Assembly (NCBI GenBank): GCA_964628905.1
Contig: CAZVNS010000025.1
Coordinates: 1-29,047, forward strand
DNA length: 29,047 nt
Direction of reading: 5' to 3'
Source of the DNA: JAJPXC01 sp964628905
Lineage (GTDB): Bacteria > Bacteroidota > Bacteroidia > Bacteroidales > Muribaculaceae
Made by a program: the position numbers and the translations under genes. Positions 1 through 5,892 of the stretch are shown in pieces (the first letter of the stretch is position 1; each line of letters opens with the position of its first letter). The notes below the pieces were generated by a model that searched no databases, was not told the DNA's origin, and was given only the letters and a program-made list of their open reading frames with translations.

Positions 1-1198
1 CGGTGGGGAAGGTGTAGGTGTAAACGCCGTCAGCGTAGGTAGCCTCAACAGCGTTTGCGGGATCCCAGCCCTGGAACGAACCGGCCAGGTACAGAGGAGC
101 GGCCTCGTCGCCGGCGGGCATAGCCACGGTGAGAACATCAGCGCCTGAGCGACCGTTCCAGTTGGTGATTTTAACAGAGCCGTCCTCCTGGGGCCAAGCC
201 TGGATTGAACCCCAAACCTGACCTGAAGCACCTGCGAAGTCGCACTCAAACAGGGCAACAACTGCGCTGGTCTCAGCATCTACGATGTTGAATGAACCAC
301 TGACGTAACCGGCAGCCTCGGCAGTACCGTCGACGGTAGACTTTGTGCCATAGATGAAGTACTGCTTGCCGTTCATCATGAACCAGTCGAAAGCGTAGGA
401 TGTACCGGTCTTAACAGCGGAGAATGTTGTCCATGCGTCTAAGTCCTCGTTGGGGCCGTAAACGGTACTACCGTTTGCCTGATAGAGATAGCACATACCT
501 GCCATGGTGTAGATGTCATCGCCTGAAGCGTCGACAGCCTCTTCCATGCTGGTAGCCCAGGGCACTGCGAGCCAGAATGAGTTGAGAGCAGCCTCTGATG
601 CGACACTTGTACCGCCTTCTACAAACTCGCCATTGGCAATCTTAACTACTACAGAGCAGTTGAGACCATTTACAGCGTAGTAGATCAGACCACCGTCCTC
701 TGACATAACGTCGCCAAGCACGCGGCCAAGACGGTCAACGCGTGAGTTGTCTGTTACTTCAATGTCAGCGGGATCGTACTCTACGTAAACGAGGTCATCA
801 ACTGAAGTCTTGCCTGCGGGGAGGATCCATACCTTACCAAGACCTCCGCTACCACCACCGGGGATCATGATGAGGTTGCCTGCGTAGTCAGAGGTGATGT
901 CGAAGGGGTTGGTCATGGGGAGGCCGGTCATAAACTGAGTCTTGCCTTCCTTGGTGATTTTGTTGATTGACAGGGTAGCGCCCTCAATCTCATAGATAGC
1001 GTCGCCCGAGGGAACACCAGTAGCACCACGCTGGTTAGAGTTACCGGCGGTGTTGACTGTTGCATCTCTGTACGACCAATCGACTGTCATGTTGAAGCCA
1101 TCAAAGCCTTCAGTCATCTTGACAGTCTGAGCGTTAGCTGACAGGCCCATGGTGAGGGCAGCTGCTGCCAGCATAGCGTTGCGTAACTGTTTTTTCAT
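1..1198 (-). CDS. Secreted surface-type protein, C-terminus outside window (partial)
   Basis: An open frame runs without a stop from an ATG at 1196-1198 to the window edge, giving about 399 residues. It begins MKKQLRNAMLAAAALTMGLSANAQ, a signal peptide with a probable signal peptidase I site after ANA and no lipobox cysteine, so export across the inner membrane is likely. The middle is rich in Gly, Asp and aromatic residues, as in beta-propeller or beta-sandwich surface proteins. The last visible part (LYLAGSFQGWDP, then a YADGVYTYTF-type strand) resembles the Ig-like starch-binding modules seen at the C-termini of SusE/SusF-type proteins; this is a pattern match only. A promoter candidate lies about 215 nt upstream, leaving a long leader with repeats. 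I do not recognise the family with confidence; a glycan-binding surface protein is the best guess. Confidence 0.75.
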   Translation of the reverse strand, partial: MKKQLRNAMLAAAALTMGLSANAQTVKMTEGFDGFNMTVDWSYRDATVNTAGNSNQRGATGVPSGDAIYEIEGATLSINKITKEGKTQFMTGLPMTNPFDITSDYAGNLIMIPGGGSGGLGKVWILPAGKTSVDDLVYVEYDPADIEVTDNSRVDRLGRVLGDVMSEDGGLIYYAVNGLNCSVVVKIANGEFVEGGTSVASEAALNSFWLAVPWATSMEEAVDASGDDIYTMAGMCYLYQANGSTVYGPNEDLDAWTTFSAVKTGTSYAFDWFMMNGKQYFIYGTKSTVDGTAEAAGYVSGSFNIVDAETSAVVALFECDFAGASGQVWGSIQAWPQEDGSVKITNWNGRSGADVLTVAMPAGDEAAPLYLAGSFQGWDPANAVEATYADGVYTYTFPT

Positions 1199-1250
1199 GT
1201 TTGTTTGATTAAATTGGTTAATTAAAAATAGGAGTTGTTAAGTTTTTGAT

Positions 1251-1274
1251 ATTAAGGTCGTTAAGTTGTTACGG
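1251..1274. repeat. Short 9-bp-period array (ATTAAG / GTCGTTAAG / TTGTTACGG)
   Basis: Consecutive units ATTAAG, GTCGTTAAG and TTGTTACGG, preceded by GTTGTTAAG at 1234-1242, share a nine-base rhythm. The central unit GTCGTTAAG is identical to the first unit of the array at 17292-17330. Both arrays sit in the leader of a minus-strand gene for a secreted surface protein, 50 to 110 nt from the start codon. Confidence 0.5.
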
Positions 1275-1282
1275 ACTCATGG

Positions 1283-1355
1283 GGTCGCTCCCAGGAGTGT
1301 CCGCGTTTGCGCCATCCCTCCGACGATCCGCGGACGCACCGGGGTGCGACCCTAC
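1283..1355. repeat. Facing pair of REP-like palindromes (REPIN-like)
   Basis: The right-hand copy, read on the minus strand from 1355, is GTAG followed directly by arms GGTCGCACC (1351-1343) and GGTGCGTCC (1340-1332) and then GCG. The left-hand copy on the plus strand has arms GGTCGCTCC (1283-1291) and GGAGTGTCC (1294-1302), then GCG, with ATGG where the other has GTAG. A 23-nt spacer separates the two CGCG ends. Arm changes include an A-T to T-A swap that keeps pairing. The layout is that of REP sequences mobilised by RAYT (TnpA-REP) transposases, which carry a GTAG-like tetranucleotide beside the hairpin. No such transposase gene is in the window. Confidence 0.7.
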
Positions 1356-1411
1356 TTGTGGGCTGGGGTTTTTCATGGAGGCGCGTAAGGTGAGCGCACA
1401 ATAAACCGTGG

Positions 1412-1442
1412 TAAAGTTAGCTTATTTTTTCAAATCCAACAA
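1412..1442 (-). promoter_or_regulatory. Promoter candidate for the partial secreted protein gene
   Basis: On the minus strand, TTG (1442-1440), a 20-nt spacer and TAACTTTA (1419-1412) resemble the Bacteroidetes form TTTG / TAnnTTTG, with one mismatch at the last base. If used, transcription would start near 1405 and leave a leader of about 200 nt containing the REP-like pair and the 9-bp array. Confidence 0.5.
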
Positions 1443-1477
1443 TTTATTTAGCTTTTTTCACATATTATAGACAGAAA

Positions 1478-1587
1478 GGCATAAAGACAAGTTTTAGACA
1501 TAAAGACATAGAGACATAAAAACAAAAAGACACAAAATAATAAATTTATGTCCTTTATGTCTTTATGTCTAAATCTGTCTTTATGTC
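1478..1587. repeat. Long A+T-rich imperfect inverted repeat built from ACATAAAG-type units
   Basis: The left arm (about 1478-1520) and right arm (about 1545-1587) are near-complementary over roughly 43 nt, with a few mismatches or bulges and a 24-nt loop. Both arms are built from repeated short words (AGACATAA on the left, TTATGTCT on the right), so the element is both a palindrome and a short-period repeat. It lies after the lipoprotein gene terminator and before the promoter of the next gene, between two transcription units. Its role is unknown. Confidence 0.75.
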
Positions 1588-1604
1588 GGGGAGGGGCGGG
1601 GGAT

Positions 1605-1636
1605 AAAAAAGCGGCCGGCATCGGTGATGCGGCCGC
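1605..1636 (-). terminator. Intrinsic terminator of the small lipoprotein gene
   Basis: On the minus strand a G+C-rich stem-loop (1636-1611; GCGGCCGCATC pairing with GATGCCGGCCGC, one bulged base, loop ACC) is followed at once by six T residues (1610-1605). It begins 56 nt after the stop codon of the lipoprotein gene and is the most typical intrinsic terminator in the window. Confidence 0.85.
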
Positions 1637-1691
1637 AAAATCGTTAATGAGACTGGTGTTGGCAGTCAGCGATTTTCTCTTCGCGCTAAAA

Positions 1692-1928
1692 TTATTCAGC
1701 AGATGCCTCAACAGAAGCAGATGCCTCAACAGAAGCGTCAGTAGCCTCCTCAGTAGCAGGAGCCTCTTCAGTAGTAGCAGGAGCCTCTTCAGTAGTAGCA
1801 GGAACCTCAGCCTTAACAGTGGTGTCGCAAGTATCGCAAGTGTCCTTTACAGAACCCTCAGCACCGTTACCGCAAGAGAAGAGTGATACGCTGAAAACAA
1901 CAGCAAGCATTAAAACTAACTTTTTCAT
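1692..1928 (-). CDS. Small repeat-rich lipoprotein
   Basis: The product is 78 residues. The start chosen is the ATG at 1926-1928, giving MKKLVLMLAVVFSVSLFSC; an in-frame ATG 27 bases further upstream would only spoil the signal peptide. Cys19 follows LFS, a lipobox, so it should be a lipid-anchored envelope protein. After the anchor come a CDTCDT cysteine pair (two Cys three residues apart) and a low-complexity tail of Ala, Thr, Glu, Val and Ser with repeats PATTEEA and SVEASA. The residues after Cys19 (GNG) lack the acidic signal linked to surface export, so a periplasm-facing location is possible. It has its own promoter (1981-2011) and terminator (1605-1636), so it is a one-gene unit. No family is recognised. 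Confidence 0.75.
   Translation of the reverse strand: MKKLVLMLAVVFSVSLFSCGNGAEGSVKDTCDTCDTTVKAEVPATTEEAPATTEEAPATEEATDASVEASASVEASAE
1700..1797 (-). repeat. In-frame tandem repeats in the small lipoprotein gene
   Basis: Two adjacent exact 18-bp units (1700-1717, 1718-1735) encode the SVEASA repeats, and two adjacent exact 21-bp units (1756-1776, 1777-1797) encode the TTEEAPA repeats, with a partial third unit after. Both unit lengths are multiples of three, so copy-number changes would alter tail length without breaking the frame. Confidence 0.9.
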
Positions 1929-1980
1929 TGTGATTGGATTTAAAAAATAAAACAATAATTTTTTTGCTTTAAAAACTCCA

Positions 1981-2011
1981 CAAAGGTACGCGCATTTTTT
2001 GACCCGCCAAA
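1981..2011 (-). promoter_or_regulatory. Bacteroidetes-type promoter of the small lipoprotein gene
   Basis: On the minus strand TTTG (2011-2008), a spacer of exactly 19 nt and TACCTTTG (1988-1981) match the Bacteroidetes consensus fully. Transcription would start near 1974, about 46 nt before the start codon. The upstream TTTG lies inside a small palindrome (2006-2020). Confidence 0.8.
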
Positions 2012-2020
2012 TTATTTGGC
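2006..2020. promoter_or_regulatory. Palindrome overlapping the upstream promoter element
   Basis: GCCAAAT-T-ATTTGGC is a perfect 7-bp inverted repeat around one base, placed over the -33 TTTG of the small lipoprotein promoter. This position would suit an operator, but no regulator is known here. On the plus strand it is followed by a T-run (2022-2029) and so also resembles a small terminator, although no plus-strand gene ends there. Confidence 0.35.
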
Positions 2021-2081
2021 TCTTTTTTTGGCGTTTTTTAGATAATTTTCACATTTGGCGGTATCCAGTGTGCGCCACCGT

Positions 2082-2105
2082 GCCCCGCGGTTTCGCCGCG
2101 GGGGC
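2082..2105 (-). terminator. Stem-loop just after yidC
   Basis: CCCCGCGG (2083-2090) and CCGCGGGG (2096-2103) pair perfectly around a TTTCG loop. The hairpin starts within a few bases of the yidC stop codon on the minus strand. It lacks a T-run, so it may protect the transcript end or act with another factor rather than terminate alone. Confidence 0.5.
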
Positions 2106-2106
2106 T

Positions 2107-4200
2107 TTAGCGCTTGCCGCCTTTGCGGCGCTGTTGCTCGCGGAGGGCGGCCTGCTGCTGGCGCTGGGCCTCTTCGAGGCGCGCCATGAAGCCTGACTTC
2201 TTGCGGGGCTTGGCGGCGTTGGCCTTCATCTGGGCGCGGAGTCGGTCCTCGTTGACGCAGCGGCGGAAGATCCATGTCTGGATGACGGTGAATATCAGCG
2301 ACAGGAAGTAGTAGTAGCTCAAACCGGATGCGTAGTCGTTGAAGAAGAAGAGGAATATGACGGGCATCAGGTACATCATCCACTTCATGGCGGGCATTGA
2401 GGAGGATGAGGGCTGGTTCTGCATGTTGATGCGCGTGTAGAGGATGTTGGAGACGGTCATCAGCAAGCAGAAGAGGCTCACTTTGTTGCCATACCAGGGT
2501 ATGGAGAAGGGGAGCGTGCAGATGTAGTCGGGGGCTGAGAGGTCGTGGGCCCAGAGGAACGACTGGCCGCGGAGTTCGATGCAGTTGGGGATGAAGCAGA
2601 ACATGGCAATCAGCACGGGCATCTGCAGCAGCATGGGGAGGCAGCCTGACATGGGCGACGCCCCGGCTTTGGAATAGAGGGCCATGGTCTCCTGTTGGCG
2701 CTTCATTGCGTTGTCCTGGCCGGGGTATTTCTCGTTGATCTCCTTGACCTCAGGGGAGAGCAGGCGCATCTTGGCCTGGGAGAGGTAACTCTTGTAGGTG
2801 AAGGGGAAGAGGATGATGCGGATGAAGATGGTGAGCAGGAGGATCACGATGCCGTAGTTGCCGACGGATGATCCGAGGAATGTGAACACGGGGATGATGA
2901 TCAGGGTGTTGATCCAGCGGAAGAGCGCCCAGCCAAGGGGGATGAGGCGTGTGAGCTGCAGGTCCTCGTCGCCGGCTATCTGGTCGTCGAGGTCGGAGAG
3001 CAGGGGGTAGCGGTTGGGGCCTATGTAGAGGTCGAAGGCCACGGGGACTTCGGCGTCGGCGTTATATCCGGCGGTGGCTTCCATGGCCATGACTTTGTGG
3101 AGCACGGGGTCGCCCTTGACGATGCGGGAGTCGAGCTTGGCGGTCTTGAACGACTCGCGGGGGATCATCACTGAGGAGAAGAACTGGTTTTTGAAGGCGA
3201 TCCACTTCACCGGCTCGTTGAGCGACTCGGAGTCATCCTTCATCTCGGAGAGGTTGTCGGGCGACTCGCCCACATATTTATAATATATGGCTGAGTTGCG
3301 CTCTTCGAAGGTCTTGCCCACTTCGTTGCGCACCATGCGCTGGTTCCAGTTGACGGCGATGTCGACCATGGCGTTGCCGAGCACCGAGGCCATGCCCTTC
3401 TGCACCACTTCCATGCCCACGACGTAGCTGTCGGGCTGGAGGGTGTAGCGGATGCCCCAGTATGTTTCGGGGTCGAAGTCGAGGCGCATCTCGACAACGT
3501 TCTCGCTGATCTGATATGGTGTGAAGTAGAGGTCTTTGGTATCAAACTGGTTGGCGGCTGATTTGAGGATGAAGCTGTATGTGCCGTTGTCGCCGGTGAA
3601 GGGGGTTACGGTGTGGGGCTTACCAACCTCGGAGTTGTAGTCGTCGAGGGTGGCGAGGGTGATGGCGCCGCCGCGGGTGGCGATGCCCAGGCGCAGCAGG
3701 TTATCCTTAGTGCCGAGGTTCACGATGGAGTCGGTGCCGTAGCTGAAGCGGTGCATCGGCCCGCTGACTGAGCCTTGGCGGACGGCGTCGCGGAGTGTGG
3801 TGTTAGCCACCTGGGCCAGCTCGGCGCCATATTTTGCCTCAACCTGGTTGGTGAGCACGTCGTTGATGTCGAGCCAGTTGTCGATGTCGTTGACGTAGAC
3901 GCGGCCTGAGGCGATGGTGTCGTCGCGGAATGTGAGCTCGACCTTGCCGTTGGTGAATGTGCGCGATCCGTCGTCGGCCACAGTAGTGGCGGCTGCGAGG
4001 CTGCGGTTGATTTGCGCTATCTCACCGTCGGTGAAGGGGTTGACTACGGGTGTAGCTTTGTCGGCCTTTTCGGCGGCTTCGGCTTGCTCCTTCTCGGCTT
4101 GCTTGGCCTGGCGCTCCTTCTCATCGGGCTGGTTGAGCCACATGAAGCCGAAGATCACCAAGGCCATCATGATGAAGCCTAAAATCGTATTTTTGTCCAA
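2107..4200 (-). CDS. yidC: Membrane protein insertase YidC
   Basis: This 697-residue protein inserts and helps fold inner-membrane proteins, alone or with the SecYEG translocon. The start MDKNTILGFIMMALVIFGFMW gives the usual N-terminal membrane anchor (about residues 5-22). A large periplasmic beta-rich domain follows (about 60-400), as in Gram-negative YidC. The conserved C-terminal core has several membrane segments from about residue 420 to 655, including the IFIRIILFPF segment. Its Arg461 corresponds to the conserved positive residue of the substrate groove. The KGGKR-ending tail is Arg/Lys- and Gln-rich, as expected for ribosome contact. It lies 27 nt after pyrG with no promoter or terminator seen between, so cotranscription is likely. 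Length and domain order are normal. Confidence 0.97.
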   Translation of the reverse strand: MDKNTILGFIMMALVIFGFMWLNQPDEKERQAKQAEKEQAEAAEKADKATPVVNPFTDGEIAQINRSLAAATTVADDGSRTFTNGKVELTFRDDTIASGRVYVNDIDNWLDINDVLTNQVEAKYGAELAQVANTTLRDAVRQGSVSGPMHRFSYGTDSIVNLGTKDNLLRLGIATRGGAITLATLDDYNSEVGKPHTVTPFTGDNGTYSFILKSAANQFDTKDLYFTPYQISENVVEMRLDFDPETYWGIRYTLQPDSYVVGMEVVQKGMASVLGNAMVDIAVNWNQRMVRNEVGKTFEERNSAIYYKYVGESPDNLSEMKDDSESLNEPVKWIAFKNQFFSSVMIPRESFKTAKLDSRIVKGDPVLHKVMAMEATAGYNADAEVPVAFDLYIGPNRYPLLSDLDDQIAGDEDLQLTRLIPLGWALFRWINTLIIIPVFTFLGSSVGNYGIVILLLTIFIRIILFPFTYKSYLSQAKMRLLSPEVKEINEKYPGQDNAMKRQQETMALYSKAGASPMSGCLPMLLQMPVLIAMFCFIPNCIELRGQSFLWAHDLSAPDYICTLPFSIPWYGNKVSLFCLLMTVSNILYTRINMQNQPSSSSMPAMKWMMYLMPVIFLFFFNDYASGLSYYYFLSLIFTVIQTWIFRRCVNEDRLRAQMKANAAKPRKKSGFMARLEEAQRQQQAALREQQRRKGGKR

Positions 4201-4227
4201 CTTTCAGTAGTGATTAACGGTTGATAT

Positions 4228-5844
4228 TCAATGCTTATGCTCTTCGCCGTAGGCGATGGCGGCGCGGATGAAGTCGACGAAGATGGGGTTGGGGCGCAGC
4301 ACGGTCGAGGAGTACTCGGGGTGGTACTGCGTGCCTATAAACCAGCGCTTTTCGGGGATTTCGACCACCTCGACGAGTCCGGTCTTGGGGTTGCGGCCCA
4401 CGCACTTGAGTCCGGCGTCCTCGAGCTGCTGGCGGTACTCGTCGTTGTACTCAAAGCGGTGGCGATGGCGCTCGCTGATCGAGGTTTTGCCGTAGGCTTT
4501 AGCTACTTTCGAGCCGGGGGTGAGCTCGCAGTCGTAGGCTCCGAGGCGCATGGTGCCACCCATGTTGGAGATTGACTTCTGCTCCTCCATCAGGTCGATG
4601 ACGTTGTGTGGGGTGGAGGGGTCCATCTCGGTGGAGTTGGCGTCGGTGAGGCCGAGGACGTTGCGGGCATACTCGATGACCATGCACTGCATGCCCAGAC
4701 ATATGCCGAAGGTGGGCACGTCGTGCTCGCGGCACCATCGCAGGGCCACGAATTTGCCCTCGATGCCGCGTTGGCCGAAGCCGGGGGCTATGATGATGCC
4801 GTCCATGCCGGAGAGCATCTCGTCGGCGTTGGCGTCGGTGAGTTTTTCGGAGTGGATGTACTGTAGCTTGAGTCGGCGGTCGTTGTAAGTGGCGGCCTGG
4901 AAGAGCGACTCGTCGATTGACTTATATGCGTCCTGGAGTTCGACATACTTGCCCACCAAGCCGATGCGCACCTCCTTGGTGGCGTGCTCCATCTTGTTGA
5001 GGAAGTTGACCCACGGGCCCATGTCAGGCTCACCCATAGGCTCTATGCCGGCTTTGCGGAGCACCAGCTCGTCAAGGTGCTGCTCGTGCATCTTCAGGGG
5101 CACCTTGTAGATTGAGGGGGCGTCGATCGACTGGATCACGGCGTCGGGGTCGACGTTGCAGAAGAGGGCGATCTTGCGGCGCATCTCCGGGGGGATGTTC
5201 TTCTCGGTGCGGAGCACCAGGATGTCGGGCTGTATGCCTTCCGACTGGAGCATCTTGACGGAGTGCTGTGTGGGCTTGGTCTTCAGTTCCTTGGCGGCGG
5301 CGATATAAGGCACGTAGGTGAGGTGGATGTGCGCGCAGTTGCGTCCCAACTCCCAGCGGAGCTGACGCACGCTCTCGATAAACGGCAGCGACTCGATGTC
5401 GCCAACGGTGCCGCCGATCTCGGTGATCACAAAGTCGAAGTTGCCGGTGTTACCCAGGGCTTTGACGTTGCGCTTGATTTCGTCGGTTATGTGAGGCACG
5501 ATCTGCACGGTCTTGCCCAGGTAGTCGCCGCGGCGCTCCTTGTCGATGACGCTCTGATAGATGCGGCCTGTGGTGACGTTGTTGGCGCGTGTTGTGGCGA
5601 TGTTGGTGAAACGCTCGTAGTGACCCAGGTCGAGGTCGGCCTCATGGCCGTCGACGGTGACGTAGCACTCGCCGTGCTCATAGGGGTTGAGCGTGCCGGG
5701 GTCGATGTTGATGTAGGGGTCAAATTTCTGGATTGTGACACGGTAGCCTCGAGCTATCAGCAGGTTGGCCAACGATGAGGAGATGATGCCCTTGCCTAAC
5801 GACGACACCACGCCTCCGGTAACGAATATGTACTTTGTTTCCAT
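4228..5844 (-). CDS. pyrG: CTP synthase (glutamine-hydrolysing)
   Basis: The enzyme makes CTP from UTP, ATP and glutamine, the last step of de novo cytidine nucleotide synthesis in the cytoplasm. The product is 538 residues, normal for the family. The N-terminal amidoligase domain begins with the GGVVSSLGKG nucleotide-binding loop (about residues 10-19). The C-terminal class I glutamine amidotransferase domain has the nucleophile elbow GICLGMQ with Cys382 and the QYHPEY motif with His508 and Glu510, completing the triad. The start METKYIFVTGG is standard. The gene begins 22 nt after the hexosaminidase stop codon; a promoter candidate (5862-5892) overlaps that stop, so pyrG may be transcribed separately from the glycan locus and together with yidC. 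Confidence 0.98.
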   Translation of the reverse strand: METKYIFVTGGVVSSLGKGIISSSLANLLIARGYRVTIQKFDPYINIDPGTLNPYEHGECYVTVDGHEADLDLGHYERFTNIATTRANNVTTGRIYQSVIDKERRGDYLGKTVQIVPHITDEIKRNVKALGNTGNFDFVITEIGGTVGDIESLPFIESVRQLRWELGRNCAHIHLTYVPYIAAAKELKTKPTQHSVKMLQSEGIQPDILVLRTEKNIPPEMRRKIALFCNVDPDAVIQSIDAPSIYKVPLKMHEQHLDELVLRKAGIEPMGEPDMGPWVNFLNKMEHATKEVRIGLVGKYVELQDAYKSIDESLFQAATYNDRRLKLQYIHSEKLTDANADEMLSGMDGIIIAPGFGQRGIEGKFVALRWCREHDVPTFGICLGMQCMVIEYARNVLGLTDANSTEMDPSTPHNVIDLMEEQKSISNMGGTMRLGAYDCELTPGSKVAKAYGKTSISERHRHRFEYNDEYRQQLEDAGLKCVGRNPKTGLVEVVEIPEKRWFIGTQYHPEYSSTVLRPNPIFVDFIRAAIAYGEEHKH

Positions 5845-5861
5845 TATCTTAGTTTAAGCCG

Positions 5862-5892
5862 CGAAGTTAACGTTTTTTCTCGATATTCCCAA
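5862..5892 (-). promoter_or_regulatory. Promoter candidate for pyrG-yidC
   Basis: On the minus strand TTGG (5892-5889), a 19-nt spacer and TAACTTCG (5869-5862) resemble the Bacteroidetes consensus with C for T near the end. It overlaps the stop codon of the hexosaminidase gene and lies about 18 nt before the pyrG ATG, so the leader would be very short. Confidence 0.5.

Larger units (their letters stand above)
1199..1691. other. Intergenic region rich in repeats
   Basis: This 493-bp gap has no convincing gene. From left to right it holds a short 9-bp-period array (about 1251-1274), a pair of facing REP-like palindromes (1283-1355), a promoter candidate for the left-hand gene (1412-1442), a long A+T-rich imperfect inverted repeat (1478-1587) and an intrinsic terminator for the small lipoprotein gene (1605-1636). 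The open frames that cross it are low-complexity by-products of the repeats. Confidence 0.8.

Noticed and set aside
1548..1886. A 112-codon plus-strand open frame
   Set aside because: It is made of the ACATAAAG-type inverted repeat plus antisense of the lipoprotein repeats and contains only low-complexity Ser/Leu/Arg sequence.
2022..2029. Plus-strand intrinsic terminator formed by the 2006-2020 palindrome and the T-run
   Set aside because: No plus-strand gene ends there, and the stem is short and A+T-rich. It was kept only as a possible operator.
5263..5778. A 171-codon plus-strand open frame
   Set aside because: It is antisense to pyrG, has a Val/Asp/Ala-rich composition, no signal or motif, and no promoter.
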